Below, one piece after another: positions 25,265 to 36,065 of a stretch of DNA of 64,000 nt. Both the position numbers and the translations under genes were made by a program. The stretch comes from Fulvia fulva. Lineage: Eukaryota; Ascomycota; Dothideomycetes; Mycosphaerellales; Mycosphaerellaceae. The DNA lies in assembly GCF_020509005.1 (NCBI RefSeq), contig NC_063022.1:1364001-1428000 (forward strand), given 5' to 3'. Position 1 is the stretch's first letter; each line of letters begins with the position of its first letter. The notes under the pieces are model-generated. The model did not search any database. It was not told the origin of the DNA and saw only the letters and a list, made by a program, of their open reading frames with translations.

Positions 25265-25783
25265 TGTTATAGTCTCCCTATAGAGTGTATAGAAGGTAGG
25301 GACAGAAGAGCCTTAGAGTGCTTAGAAGTCGTTAAGAAGTGACAGTCTAGCTTAGTATATAAGCGCTAAGAATTATATACCCCGTAACATTTACTACGGG
25401 ACCTAGCCCTCTAAGTTCACCCCTCTACTAAGCCTTAATAGATTCACTTCGGCTCGTAACTATATAACTCACGGCACTCCCGCGAGCACCCGAGACTACG
25501 CTAGACCCTAGAAGAAGCACGTAGAAGACTCGGAACGTAGGGCAGGTTAGAATAAGGTTTGGAGCAAAGCTACTAAGCGCGGCTTCGTACGGGTTAGCCC
25601 TATTAATACGGGGACACGTACTTACGAGGGTCGCGTATAAATATCTAGCCTTCCCTAGGCCTCTCTTACTTTCTTCGTCTTTCGTTTTATATAGCAGTTA
25701 TACTATACCCTTTATATCTGTACTTCGTACCTATATTCTCGCTTTCACCCTTATATCTTATAGACTAGGCTCTCGCCCTAATA
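25265..25783 (+). repeat. LTR (5') of Gypsy copy 2
   Basis: 519 bp, begins TGTTATAGTCTCCC and ends CCCTAATA. It is preceded by ATAAG, the complement of the CTTAT that flanks copy 1 on its left. Confidence 0.88.
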
Positions 25784-28700
25784 TTACGAAAGACTAACAA
25801 ACCGTTAACTGCTCGAGTCATCCTTATAGGTAACTACGCTACCGATAGAGGTGTTAACCTCGATAACTAAGACACTCTATTCCACTTTAGTAAGTAGACT
25901 AATATCCCCTTCTCGAACGCCGCTACCTTCGGTGCCTAGGTAAACGCTAACCCCGATACCGCCTACGCTCTTATTAACCGTACCGTCTCCTCTTTCCGCG
26001 AGACCGCCTAGTAGGTCGAGCAAGTAAATAACTAAGTAATATACCTTCAAAATATTATAAACACCTTCTAGAACCTCGCCCCGTACGCCGACGATAACCG
26101 CCGCTAGTACTTCTCTAAGAAGGTTAACGACCTAGACGAGTTCGACGGTAATAAGAGCAAGTTTAAGGCATTTAAGACATAGCTTACTATCAAGCTATTA
26201 GCTAATGCCGACCATTTTCTATAAGAGAAGGACAAAGTTACGTACGTCTTCTCCCTCCTTTAGGGAGACGCCGCGGCTTAGGTATAATACTATATCGACA
26301 ACGCTACGTAGACTATCGGCTACCCGGACGTCCTTACCTTAATATAGGACCTCCGTACTACCTTTAGTAATCTAGACCGTAGAGCTACCGCCTAGAACGC
26401 TATCTATAACCTCCTCTAGAAGAACAAGAGCTTCGCCGAGTACCTCGCGGCCTTTAACCGCGACATCGGGTTCACCGGCTATAACGAAGAGACTAAGAAG
26501 AGCACTCTCCGCCGTAGTTTGTTAGTAGAGCTTCTTCGAGCCCTCGAGGATAAGGACGTCGGTACTATAAGCTTCCGTAAGCTCGTCGAGACCTACTAGC
26601 GCCTCGACTCTAATATAAAACACACCGCCTCTCTCCTCGCTTCCCGTTCTTAAGGTCGTTAGCCTCGTAGTCCCGGAAGCCACTTCGCTACTCTACTAGG
26701 CGCCGCCGCTCCTACGGCTCTCCCTCCCGTCTCTATAGGTAACGCTATAGATCTTAGCGCTAGGACCGCCGTCCCTCGAGTCTAGGGCCTCGTTAACGGT
26801 AAGATTACTCCCGAAGAGAAGCTTCGCCGTCGCTAGGCCGGACTCTGTACCTACTACGGCGGTCTAGGCTATATCGTAGTTAACTATCCGTAGCTCGCTA
26901 CCCGTAACGCCCGTAACCCGGTTCGCGGCGCTATCGGCGCTATCGAGCCTACTCCTACTACTCCCGCTATATAGGGAAAAGCCTAGGTCTTCCTTATTAA
27001 CGCGGTAAAGACTAAGAACAACGTTTACTAAAAGTAAAGAGAGGAAAGAAGTTGAGGATTAATATAGTATAGCTAGACCTATACGACGAGACGGGTAAGG
27101 ACTACGCTTATAAACCGTTCGTTACGAATGTAAATATCGGCTTAAAGAAACTCTCTTCTTCCAATCTCACTCTTATAGACACTAGCGTACTAGGCGAGTC
27201 TTTTATAGACTATAAACTCGCGACCTCTCTTAACCTCGAACCCTAGGAACTAAAGTACCCTCGTACCCTTAAACTCTTTAACGGCACGGAGACTACTACT
27301 AGTAAGATTACTTATATTGTACACACGTTAATCACCCTCGGAGGCAAGCGTATGTCGATCACTAGCTTCCTTACGTCTCTACCGTATTAGAAGTTTATCC
27401 TCGGCCTCCCCTAGTTTAGACGATACCGACCTATTATCGACTAGACTTCCCTTACTATTAGCTTCCCTCTAGAAGTTCCTCCGGTACCTCCGCCTTCTCC
27501 GCCGCCTTAGCGCGGTCCTGAGTATACTAAGATCTTCTAGGTAAACGCCGCTACCTTTACTACTACTACTAAGTAGCCTAAAGCTTAAGTCTTCGCCGCC
27601 TCTCTCTACGATATCGACATCGCCCTCGAGAAGCTCGATAAGAAGCGTATACCTACCGACCCTACTACGAAGGTCCCTCCTTAGGCATACTACATCCTCT
27701 ACGTATTCGATACTAAAGCCGTAGACGAGCTGCCTCCTTATCGCCCTTACGACTATAAGATTAAGCTAGAAGAAGGTGTAGAGACACCGTTCGGACCGCT
27801 ATATTCTATGTCCCGAGAAGAGCTTATCGTCCTTAAGAGATACCTCGAAGAGAACCTAAAGAAGGGGTTTATTCGAGCGAGCCGTTCTAGCGCTAGCAGT
27901 CCCGTTATATTCGTTAAGAAGCCCGGCGGTAGTCTACGCTTCTACGTAGACTACCGAGGCTTAAACGCTATTATAAAGAAGAACCGCTACCTAATACCGT
28001 TAATTTAGGAGACGCTCGAGCGCCTCTCTAAGGCCAAGTACTTCACTAAGCTCGATATTATCGCTACGTTTAACAAGTTACGAATAGTAGAAGGACACGA
28101 GTATCTTATAGCCTTCCGTACTCGCTACGGGCTATTCGAGTCGCTCGTTATACCCTTCGGCGTTTATAACGGCCCTAGTACCTTCTAGAACTTTATTAAC
28201 GATATCCTTTAGGAGTTCCTCGATTAGTTCTATACTGCCTATATCGACGACATCCTAGTCTATAGCGAGACTAAGGAGGAGCACCGCGAGCACGTCTATA
28301 AGGTCCTTTAGAAGCTCTTAGACGCCGGCTTATAGCTCGATATCGACAAGTACGAGTTTAAGAAGACCGAAGTCAAGTTCCTTAGTTTGATCATTACTAT
28401 AGACGGCATTAAGATAGACTAAGAGAAGATCGACGCTATCGTCGAATAGGATGCTCCTACGAACGTTAAAGAGGTCTAGGGTTTCCTAGGCTTTACTAAC
28501 TTCTACCGCCGCTTTATCTACGTATTTTCGGGTGTAGTACGCCCTTTAACGAAGCTTACGCGTAAGGGTAAGAAGTTCGCCTAGACCGACAAATGCTAGG
28601 AGGCTTTTAACTTGCTTAAAGCAAAGTTTGTTAAGAACCCGCTTCTATAGCACTTCGATTTCGAACTAGAGACCCGTATAGAGACCGATATATCCGACGG

Positions 28701-30575
28701 CGTAGTAGGCGGTGTCCTACTATAACGCCGCTCGCCTAAATCCCCCTAGTTACCTATCGCCTTCCTCTCTAAGAAGATGACCGCTACGGAGTATAACTAC
28801 GAGATCTACGATAAGGAGCTTCTCGCTATCGTTAAAGCTTTCGAAGAGTAGCGCCCCGAGCTCGAAGGCTCTACTATACCCGTCTAAGTAAGCTCCGACT
28901 ATAAGAACCTCGTCTACTTTATAAAGAGTAAGCTACTTAATCGTCGCTAGGCCCGCTAGAGCGAGTTCCTCTCCCGGTTCAACTTTATAATCTCGTATAC
29001 GCCCGGTAAGGCCAACTCGATAGCCGACGCCCTTACCCGCCGCCCTAGTAACTCTCTAGTTAATTGAAGAGGGGGCCGGCAAATCGTAGAGTAACAAGTC
29101 ATTAAAGAGTACAACCTCTCTTCCGAGCTTCGAGAGTACCTATCGAACGGCTAGCCTACGCTCGCCGCTTCCTTTACTACTCTCGTGCTCGCTCCTACCT
29201 ACCTTAACGAGAGTAACGATAAATCCGAGCCTAAAGAATACGCCTCGGACGCTTAGGACTTAAACGACGATAAAGAGGGCTTAGTAACGACCGACGGCTT
29301 ATCCGAATTAGACTTTAAGGGATTTGATAATAAGGAGCAGCCCGAAGGCATTATAGTATAAGTACGAATAGCGTACGATACCGATATAGACGCCTAAAAG
29401 TTAGTTTAGGCCCTTAAATCTAGCGCGAGGACATTCCCGGGCTTCTCGCTATCCGAGTACGAGCTCTAGGAAGGTGTCGTCTACTTCCGTAAGAAGCTTT
29501 ACGTACCGTAGCCCGAAGGCTCTAATATCCGAGCTAAGATTCTTTAAATCGTCTACGACTCCGCCTCTAGGGGTTACCTAGGCGTAGCTAAGACCTATAA
29601 GCTCCTCGCTAGGTATTACTAGTGGCCGTATTCCTAGAAGGACGTCCGCCGCTACGTACTAAACTACGCTACTTACCGAAGAGCTAAAGCTAACCGCTAC
29701 CGCCCCTACGGTCTCTTATACCCTCTCCCGGCTCCTAATCGTCCGTAGAAGCACGGTTACTACCCTCGTATAGGTATAGAACTAGAACAACCTCTCCCGC
29801 CTACCGAAGACGTAAACGAGTAAGTAGTAGAGGAGTTCGCTACTATACTCTTATAGATCTATAAAGAAGTCTACGACGAGATAGTATACGTATAAGCAAT
29901 CTACGACGATCAAGCTAATCGTCGTCGCTAGCTAGCTCCCGACTACTAAGTAGGCGATATAGTCTACCTTAACTCTAAGAACATTAAGACGGACCGCCCC
30001 TCTAAGAAGCTAAGCTAGAAGAACCTAGGTCCTTTTAAGATTACCGAGCGTATTAGTTTATACGCCTACCGTCTAGCTCTTCCTACGAACATAAAGATCT
30101 ACGACGTCTTCTATCCCGTACGCCTTCGACTTTCGGCTAAGGACCTATTCCCGAACTAAAACTAAGACATACTAGGTCCTCCCGATAAAGTAGAAGTCGA
30201 CGAGCCTATTAACCTACCTTCTAACGACTATACCGTCCGTAAGATCCGGGGAATCCGCGTAGAGCCTAACGACGTTAAAGGACTACCGCCGATTAAGTAT
30301 AAAGTCGAATAGTAAGGTTGCCCTAAGTAGGATACCTTATAGGAACCTATCTAATATATCATCTTTAATCGTTAAGTAATCGAAGAATACTACGCCCGCG
30401 TAGACGGCCTAGAAGTCAATATCGGTAGGCTCTTCGAATCTAAGCTCTTCGACGGGGCTTACTAATAGTATATCGACTATAATATTAGGCCTAGGCCTAG
30501 TACTAAAGCTGAACATCCTCGATATATAGAACTACTACGGCTTCGTAGGAACTTAGCTTTGTTCGGGGGGGCTAC

Positions 30576-31095
30576 TATTATAGTCTCCCTATAGAGTATA
30601 TAGAAGGTAGGGACAGAAGAGCCTTAGAGTGCTTAGAAGTCGTTAAGAAGTGACAGTCTAGCTTAGTATATAAGCGCTAAGAATTATATGCCCCGTAACA
30701 TTTACTACGGGACCTAGCCCTCTAAGTTCACCCCTCTACTAAACCTTAATAGATTTACTTCGGCTCGTAACTATATGACTCACGGCACTCCCGCGAGCAC
30801 CCGCGACTACGCTAGACCCTAGAAGAAGCACGTGGAAGACTCGGAACGTAGGGCAGGTTGGAATAAGGTTTTGAGCAAAGCTACTAAGCGCGGCTTCGTA
30901 CGGGTTAGCCCTTTTAATACGGGGACACGTACTCGCGAGGGTCGCGTATAAATATCTAGCCTTCCCTAGGCCTCTCTTGCTTTCTTCGTCTTTCGTTTTG
31001 TGTAGCAATTATACTATACCCTTTTATATCTGTACTTCGTACCTATATTCTCGCTTTCACCCTTATATCTTATAGGCTAGGCTCTCGCCCTAACA
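30576..31095 (+). repeat. LTR (3') of Gypsy copy 2
   Basis: About 519 bp, begins TATTATAGTC and ends CCCTAACA. It is followed by GGTAT at 31,096-31,100. An 89-codon antisense open stretch within it is incidental. Confidence 0.88.
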
Positions 31096-31630
31096 GGTAT
31101 AGAGTAGTATAGTAACCTAACTACAAAGCAAATATATCGGCCTCTAGGGGTACCTATTATAGAGGAAGGTTCTAGAATCTACGAATACTAGCTACCCCTA
31201 CGGCTATTACTCCTAGAATATACGGTACGTACTCCTCGTCTAACCGAGGTATATCGCTAGGAAGGGGGGAGTAGATAGTAAAGACTAGGAACTAGACGAT
31301 TAGGGTACTTCTTAATAACTTTAAGGACCTACGGCCTATTACGAACTAGATACTAGAGAAGGGCTAGCTAGAATAGGACCGCCTAGTAGGAGTAGTATAG
31401 GAAGAGAGGATACGGCGTAGCGCGACGAGACCGGCTAGGAGCGGGGGCTAACGGGGTAGTAATATAGACTACGTACGTTTAGAGGAAAAGCTAATCTAGA
31501 TAAGGAGAAGTCGGGGGCGGGAAGGGTTCTCACCTATTCGGGTTTCCCTTTATATATAATAATAGACATATACCTATATAGCCCGAATAGGGTCCTAGAA
31601 CAGGGGAATAACAAATCTATCTATCTATAT
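31096..31630 (-). mobile_element. Repeat fragment interrupted by Gypsy copy 2 (same family as 62,620-63,155)
   Basis: This stretch is the near-identical reverse complement of 62,620-63,155. It ends in a tctatctatctat run at about 31,615-31,630, as expected for a non-LTR element tail. The minus strand of the matching copy gives a degenerate reading (…FLNNVKDLRRIT…LEKG) that looks LINE-like, but I am not certain of the class. The other half of this copy is the 23,983-24,353 segment on the far side of the inversion. Confidence 0.7.
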
Positions 31631-32340
31631 ATTTAGTAATCAGTACCGTTAGTACTCCTTCGTCCGCGGTATTAACCGTCGTAATATCCTTAGTACTAAA
31701 CTAGATCCGTAGAATAATAGAGATATTAATATTAGTATAGAGACTACTCGCTCTAAAGGATAGTATATACTCTAAACTATTAGTTTAGAGTATTAGTATA
31801 ACTCTAATATAGCTCGTAGGATATAAGTCTAGTAAGTTATTAATACTCTTTAGGATACTATTATATAAGCCCGTAAGGTACGTAAGAATACTAAGGAGGA
31901 GATCTAAGACTCTAACGCGGAGACTAATAATAATAAGTAAGGAGAGCCTCTAACTAAGGTGGTTTCTATATTGATTGAATTTCTATAATATACTTTACAT
32001 ATTAGCTAGGACTCTAGCTAATTATAATATAAGCAATAAGCGGATAATCTATTACTAGCTTTAGCTATATAAAAACAGCGATACTATAGTATACTAAGTA
32101 TATATAAGGCAGTTATAATTTAATACGATAAGAAGTAGCAGACTAATAGAAGAAAGAAAAGCTATAACTATACCTCTATCTTAATCCTAGCCTATCTAAT
32201 ATAACACTACTTGAAGCCTACTATAATAATAGAAGAAGCTAACTAGAAACGCGCTTAGAAGCGACGCGACTAATAGTTAGAAGCAGTAGGCGAGTCACTA
32301 ACAGCCTTTAGAAGATAAGAAGTTGTGGAGAATAATAAAT
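31631..32340. repeat. AT-rich RIP-degraded DNA, unassigned
   Basis: There is no open frame or domain. A perfect hairpin-like pair (actctaaactattagtttagagt) lies at about 31,770-31,793. The composition changes sharply to normal around 32,340-32,350, marking the start of the gene-bearing island. Confidence 0.5.
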
Positions 32341-32559
32341 AGTATCTGTCGGTTGTAGACTGCCGTCCGGACGCACGTTCCGCGCACGTGCCGAGGTGCG
32401 CATGTGCTCGTTCCGCTAGCCTTGTTTTGCTTGACAGGAAGCTTCTCTATTGATCCTTTCGACATGATCCTTTTGCCGTCAAGATGGAGATTTTTTGCCT
32501 GGGGACAGTTCTGGACTCTGGTGCCGCCGCTCTCACAATTCCACGAAATACAGGCAAAA

Positions 32560-33474
32560 ATGCCTTCAAATCATGCAGATGCGTCCCAAAGCTTCGATCT
32601 ACCACTCCGTGGTGGGGATGGATTGAGGCAAGAACAGAGCACTGCCATCGAAGATGCTCTTCGAAAATACCGAAATCGAGTGCTCGAGATCAACATGGCC
32701 AAACTAGAAACTGCCATCTCAGACATCGAAACCCGCGAAATCAAAGCCATGGAATTCTGGCCCAAAACTCCCAAACTCGATCCCGAAGAACTCCCTCAAC
32801 GAAGAGTGGAAAGACTCGAGGGGGACTATGGGGTTCGATTGGAACATCCCCAGGATCCTAGTATCACGTCTATTCGAGATTTCCTGAGTGAGGATCGACG
32901 GGGCAATCTCGTTAGGAGCTGTCGGTTGGACGGGGTAGTCCATGGAGAAGTTGATATTGAGGCCCTTGAGGCGTGGATCGAAAAGACCGAGGAACAGATC
33001 CGAACAGCAGAAAGGACGGAAATCCATCTCGACGGTCTACCGGCCGAGTTGAAGTATTTGATGACTCTGATCCGCGGAATCTGCGGGAACGGACTTCCTG
33101 CATATCGATACTCCGGCCAGCTGCGCCAGATGAAATTCATCACCGATATCGAAGGCGAGGAAACGGAGGGAGAGGAACCCAGGAACTCGGGATTCGTGAC
33201 GGTGCCTAGGACGGACGAGGAAATGAGCGAAGGCCATCTTGGGGATATCCAGGGATCATGGGATGACCATGTGGTTGCGCTTGCAGCTGGGATTGGCAAT
33301 GGCGGGTTCGCGGTATATTGTCGCAAGCAAGAAGACGCCGATGGTGCAATTGGGTGGAGATGGAAGTATGGGCTATGGGATCCTGAATTCAAGACCGCTC
33401 TGTACGATACCGTGGAGGAATTTTTGGAATTCTATGCCGATTTCGATAAGGAGGGCGGAGACGATCCCACCTAG
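32560..33474 (+). CDS. Uncharacterised protein, possibly SMI1/KNR4-like
   Basis: A single-exon gene of 304 residues if started at the ATG at 32,560 (context caaaaATGc). An upstream in-frame ATG at 32,464 would add 32 residues and is less likely. The N-terminal part (about 20-75) is charged and helical and contains a Glu/Lys-rich amphipathic stretch. The middle has LPAELKYLMTLIRGICGNGLP (about 163-183). The C-terminal part has a Gly/Ala-rich segment (VVALAAGIGNGGFAVYC), then WRWKYGLWDPEF and an acidic tail. That layout loosely recalls fungal SMI1/KNR4 (SUKH-like) proteins, but I do not recognise a diagnostic motif, so the family is a guess. It has no signal peptide. It stands alone between RIP-degraded DNA and the effector-like gene, with normal composition and codon use. 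Confidence 0.75.
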   Translation: MPSNHADASQSFDLPLRGGDGLRQEQSTAIEDALRKYRNRVLEINMAKLETAISDIETREIKAMEFWPKTPKLDPEELPQRRVERLEGDYGVRLEHPQDPSITSIRDFLSEDRRGNLVRSCRLDGVVHGEVDIEALEAWIEKTEEQIRTAERTEIHLDGLPAELKYLMTLIRGICGNGLPAYRYSGQLRQMKFITDIEGEETEGEEPRNSGFVTVPRTDEEMSEGHLGDIQGSWDDHVVALAAGIGNGGFAVYCRKQEDADGAIGWRWKYGLWDPEFKTALYDTVEEFLEFYADFDKEGGDDPT

Positions 33475-34080
33475 ATTACTGTAACAAATTCAGCATCAAG
33501 TCGGTCGCATTTGGACCCTTTTTCGAATACTTACCATCCGCAGTCCTTGGACAGAGCATAGTCCAGCCACCTGTATTTACTCGCTGATCACTACTCCCTG
33601 GCCTTATGATCAGCATGGAGCTGAGTCATTGACCTGGCAATGAAAATCGGATCCATCAGAAATTGCGGACGTGAGGGAAGAGCAACCAGAAGTCGAGCAT
33701 TGCCGTACGTTATGGAAGCTCAGACCCAAGAAAGACTATTACGTTCTTGGAAACCACGGCCGCAACGCAGATGTCGGGGGAAGATACCGAGCTCGAAAAG
33801 AGCTGTGATCGTAGGTCATGCAAGCAATAAGAAAGCGGTGGACTGTTAGGGCATGCTGTAGGTTCACATGCTTAGCTAGCACTAGTCGCCGTCCGCAGCA
33901 CGGCTCTCTCGCTATAGACTTTGTGCTGAGCCCGCCGGGTCGAGTATCGCAACGCAGCATCAATTGCCCTGAAGGCGAGTAGTAACTAGACAACTCATCA
34001 GCCCTCAGCACAGGGCGTTCCTTTTGACCCAGGATCTTACACCCAGACAGGAGCCAACGCGCCACAGCCATTATCTTTCC
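33475..34080. other. Intergenic, no supported gene
   Basis: 606 bases of unique-looking DNA between the plus-strand gene and the minus-strand secreted-protein gene. Short open frames on both strands (for example 33,739-34,071 minus) lack recognisable domains or good starts. Both flanking genes end here, so the region holds their 3' ends. Confidence 0.6.
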
Positions 34081-34420
34081 TCACCAAAAAGGGCAGGGTA
34101 TTCCAAAGCATTGGCCGCCGAAGTTCACCCCTTCGTCGCTACATGCTTTTTTGAACTTCTCGGTGTAGCTATCGTCGAAAAAACAGCAAGTGACTCTGTC
34201 TGAACGAGGAGAGATGGATCGCTTCCGGTTGATAGCCTTGCACGCGTCGTCGGTGGTCCAAGAAGGATCGTCAACATACGGCAATTGACAAATGCAGCGC
34301 CAGCCCTCCGCAATACTTGGTGCGGTCAGTAAAGACGTAGTACGCCACATTTTAGCGTGTGCGGACTTTTGCGTACCTCATAGTAGGCAACAACAATACG
34401 GTTAGAGCGCTTAAGAGCAT
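34081..34420 (-). CDS. Small secreted cysteine-rich protein, effector candidate
   Basis: A two-exon gene: exon 1 is 34,420-34,377, a 61-nt intron covers 34,376-34,316 (GTACGC donor, CTGAC branch, AAG acceptor), and exon 2 is 34,315-34,081, giving 92 residues. Exon 1 supplies a clear signal peptide (MLLSALTVLLLPTMS, cleavage near residue 18-19). This is invisible in a simple ORF scan because the exon is only 44 nt. The mature part of about 73 residues has eight cysteines, at 22, 24, 40, 58, 59, 73, 84 and 89. These could form four disulfides, typical of apoplastic effectors of plant-pathogenic fungi. A TATA-like ctatatag lies at 34,579-34,586 on the promoter side, and a MITE begins 277 bp upstream of the ATG. 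I do not recognise the family. The secreted Cys-rich call is strong; the effector role is inference. Confidence 0.82.
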
Positions 34421-34578
34421 TATAGCTAGTAGTGGACACTGTTGTTAGGTATAGGATTGAATTAGGAATACAAAAGAGGGGAGATGCTGTGAAACTGGGG
34501 AATCTCGATTGAAAATACAGGGTAGTGGTTGCGAGGTGTGAAAAACCATGTTATTCGAAAGTAGTGCCTTATTAGCGC

Positions 34579-34586
34579 CTATATAG
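34579..34586 (-). promoter_or_regulatory. Possible TATA box of the secreted-protein gene
   Basis: A ctatatag stretch 159 bp upstream of the start codon, between the coding region and the MITE. It is positioned suitably for a core promoter with a leader of about 130 nt. Confidence 0.35.
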
Positions 34587-34696
34587 GGCAGATTGATGCC
34601 CTGAATCAGTTATCGCGATCCTTCCCTCCAACACTCATAAAAGCCTTGCACCCAGTAATCCTTATTTCAACCCTATAACCGTCATCTCACGCCACA

Positions 34697-35175
34697 GCCA
34701 CAAGCTTCGCCGCACCCCAGCAATCGCCGCACCCCAGTGACTTTTTATCATCAACACCACCAATATTGCTCATATCAACTTGATTTTTTTCCCAATGTGT
34801 TCGCAGCTATCTGTCTCCATATCCTGCATACTCATATCGCGTAAAAACACGTTGTGTTGCCGAGAGGTTGGTGTTGACGCTTCGGCATGGGATTTTGGTG
34901 AGAGCCCCACCAAAGCTTCATGCGCCCGTGTCGAGAGTCACGCGTTTCTTGCTTTCTCACCACCTCACCACATACAACGACACACCATGGAGCCCACTAT
35001 AGTGCCCACAGGCTCTCAAATTCTGTATTCGCGATGCTATTCTGAGCAATTTGAGCTACATATCGTGTATTTTGAGCGTGTGTGGCAATTGATACAAGCC
35101 AGCAACACCATGTGTCGGAACGCGAGAATCCGAGCTGGGGTGCGGCGATTGCTGGGGTGCGGCGAAGCTTGTGGC
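34697..35175. mobile_element. 479-bp MITE with 41-bp TIRs and 9-bp target duplication (MULE type)
   Basis: Perfect 41-bp terminal inverted repeats (34,697-34,737 and 35,135-35,175) begin GCCACAAGCTTCGCCGCACC. Each contains a 13-mer (cgccgcaccccag) twice. Immediately outside lies the direct duplication CACGCCACA (34,688-34,696 and 35,176-35,184). Nine-base duplications with long TIRs are characteristic of Mutator-like elements. The interior has no transposase, so it is non-autonomous. Its ends are identical and show no RIP-type changes, which suggests a recent insertion. It lies upstream of the secreted Cys-rich protein gene. Confidence 0.92.
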
Positions 35176-35439
35176 CACGCCACAAGGTTATGCCACCTGT
35201 TGCAGATGCCAGACAGAATTTCCATGCGAGTCTGGACAGGGAACCCTTGTTGTCGCCATGATGTTGATGATCTGTTTATGCGAGAGATGCGAGACAATAC
35301 ACTCGGGCTAAGGGACAATCTATAAACTTGGGTGAAGTGTAGCATCGAGCACGACAAGTAGCGGACGGGACCCACTACTTTCACCAAGCTATGGGCGTAT
35401 GTGCTCGATACGCCAATTCTGGTGTCATGTAATCTTCAT
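35176..35439. other. Intergenic, no supported gene
   Basis: Unique-looking DNA right of the MITE. I see no domain, long ORF or RNA gene in it. Confidence 0.5.
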
Positions 35440-36065
35440 TGATCGAGACATCGCAGGTCCATCTTCGCCTTGGCTTCCACGAGCGTATTCTTGCCGGCAG
35501 AAGCCGCAGAAGAACAATCGCGGCTCCGCTTCCACCGCTGTGGATCACGGCACCGATGATTGCTTTGGAACCTCCAAAAATGTGCTGCGAGGCGGCAGAG
35601 CCAAGCCTCGTAGATAGAGTCCGACGAAGGCTCTTTGTTTAATCTACCTACTGCCGCGACTACGTATCGACTGCTCGGGCGCAATCTGTTTCTTAACCTA
35701 GCATAGTGCAGATCCGCGGCCCGCCTCTTTGTTTCCGGGGGAGACCCCCTTGACCCCCCTTTACCCTTGCCGCTGCGCGAGGTGTTTCTACCGCTCCGCT
35801 AGGCTTAGCGACCTCCGCTCGAGTGTTCGTAGGCTTACACGTCGCTACGGTGCTACGCGGTGTGTCTTCATCTACGGGGTAGTGTAGCCTCGCAAGCTCG
35901 GCGAGCCCCACCCCTATAGATTCAGCTAATCGCAGCCACTCGCCAGACAGCTAGCGTAATTGAGGCTCGCTAACGCTCGTCCAATCAACGCTGCGCTGTC
36001 CGGCTCCTGGCTGCTTCTTATAGACCGCCTTCGGCGGAATAAGATCACCCGTCTCTCTGCCGCCA
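35440..36065. repeat. GC-rich, non-RIP repeat-like sequence at the SDR 3' end
   Basis: This block has a composition unlike both the neighbouring genes and the RIP-degraded regions, with runs such as gggggagacccccttgacccccc (35,738-35,760) and many cgct/gcgag repeats. Short open frames cover both strands without domains. Its right edge coincides with the point where the SDR protein loses family similarity, so it probably is an inserted or fused repeat. I cannot see terminal repeats, and the class is unknown. Confidence 0.45.

Larger units (their letters stand above)
25265..31095 (+). mobile_element. Full-length Gypsy element, inverted copy 2, RIP-degraded
   Basis: A 5,831-bp copy of the same family as 17,689-23,977 in opposite orientation, with LTRs at 25,265-25,783 and about 30,576-31,095. 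Gag, RT and the rest follow in the same order. The 66-codon RT stretch at 27,808-28,008 translates identically to that in copy 1. It is 459 bp shorter inside than copy 1 because the integrase core is missing at the junction 29,754/29,755 (copy 1 retains it at about 19,029-19,487). The left flank is ATAAG and the right flank GGTAT, so the ends again do not match each other. Confidence 0.9.

Noticed and set aside
27808..28008. Intact 66-codon RT stretches in the two Gypsy copies as genes
   Set aside because: They are short surviving windows of a dead RT, ended by RIP-type stops on both sides.
17689..31095. Simple mirror duplication or assembly palindrome
   Set aside because: The arms differ by a clean 459-bp deletion and have distinct target duplications, so they are separate insertions.
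33739..34071. 110-codon minus-strand frame downstream of the secreted-protein gene
   Set aside because: No recognisable domain, no signal peptide, and it lies in the 3' flank of a better supported gene.
34780..35325. 181-codon plus-strand frame
   Set aside because: Most of it lies inside the MITE and crosses its right TIR and target duplication, so it is incidental.
35693..35911. 72-codon minus-strand frame in the GC-rich block
   Set aside because: Arg/Gly/Pro-rich repeat translation without domain.
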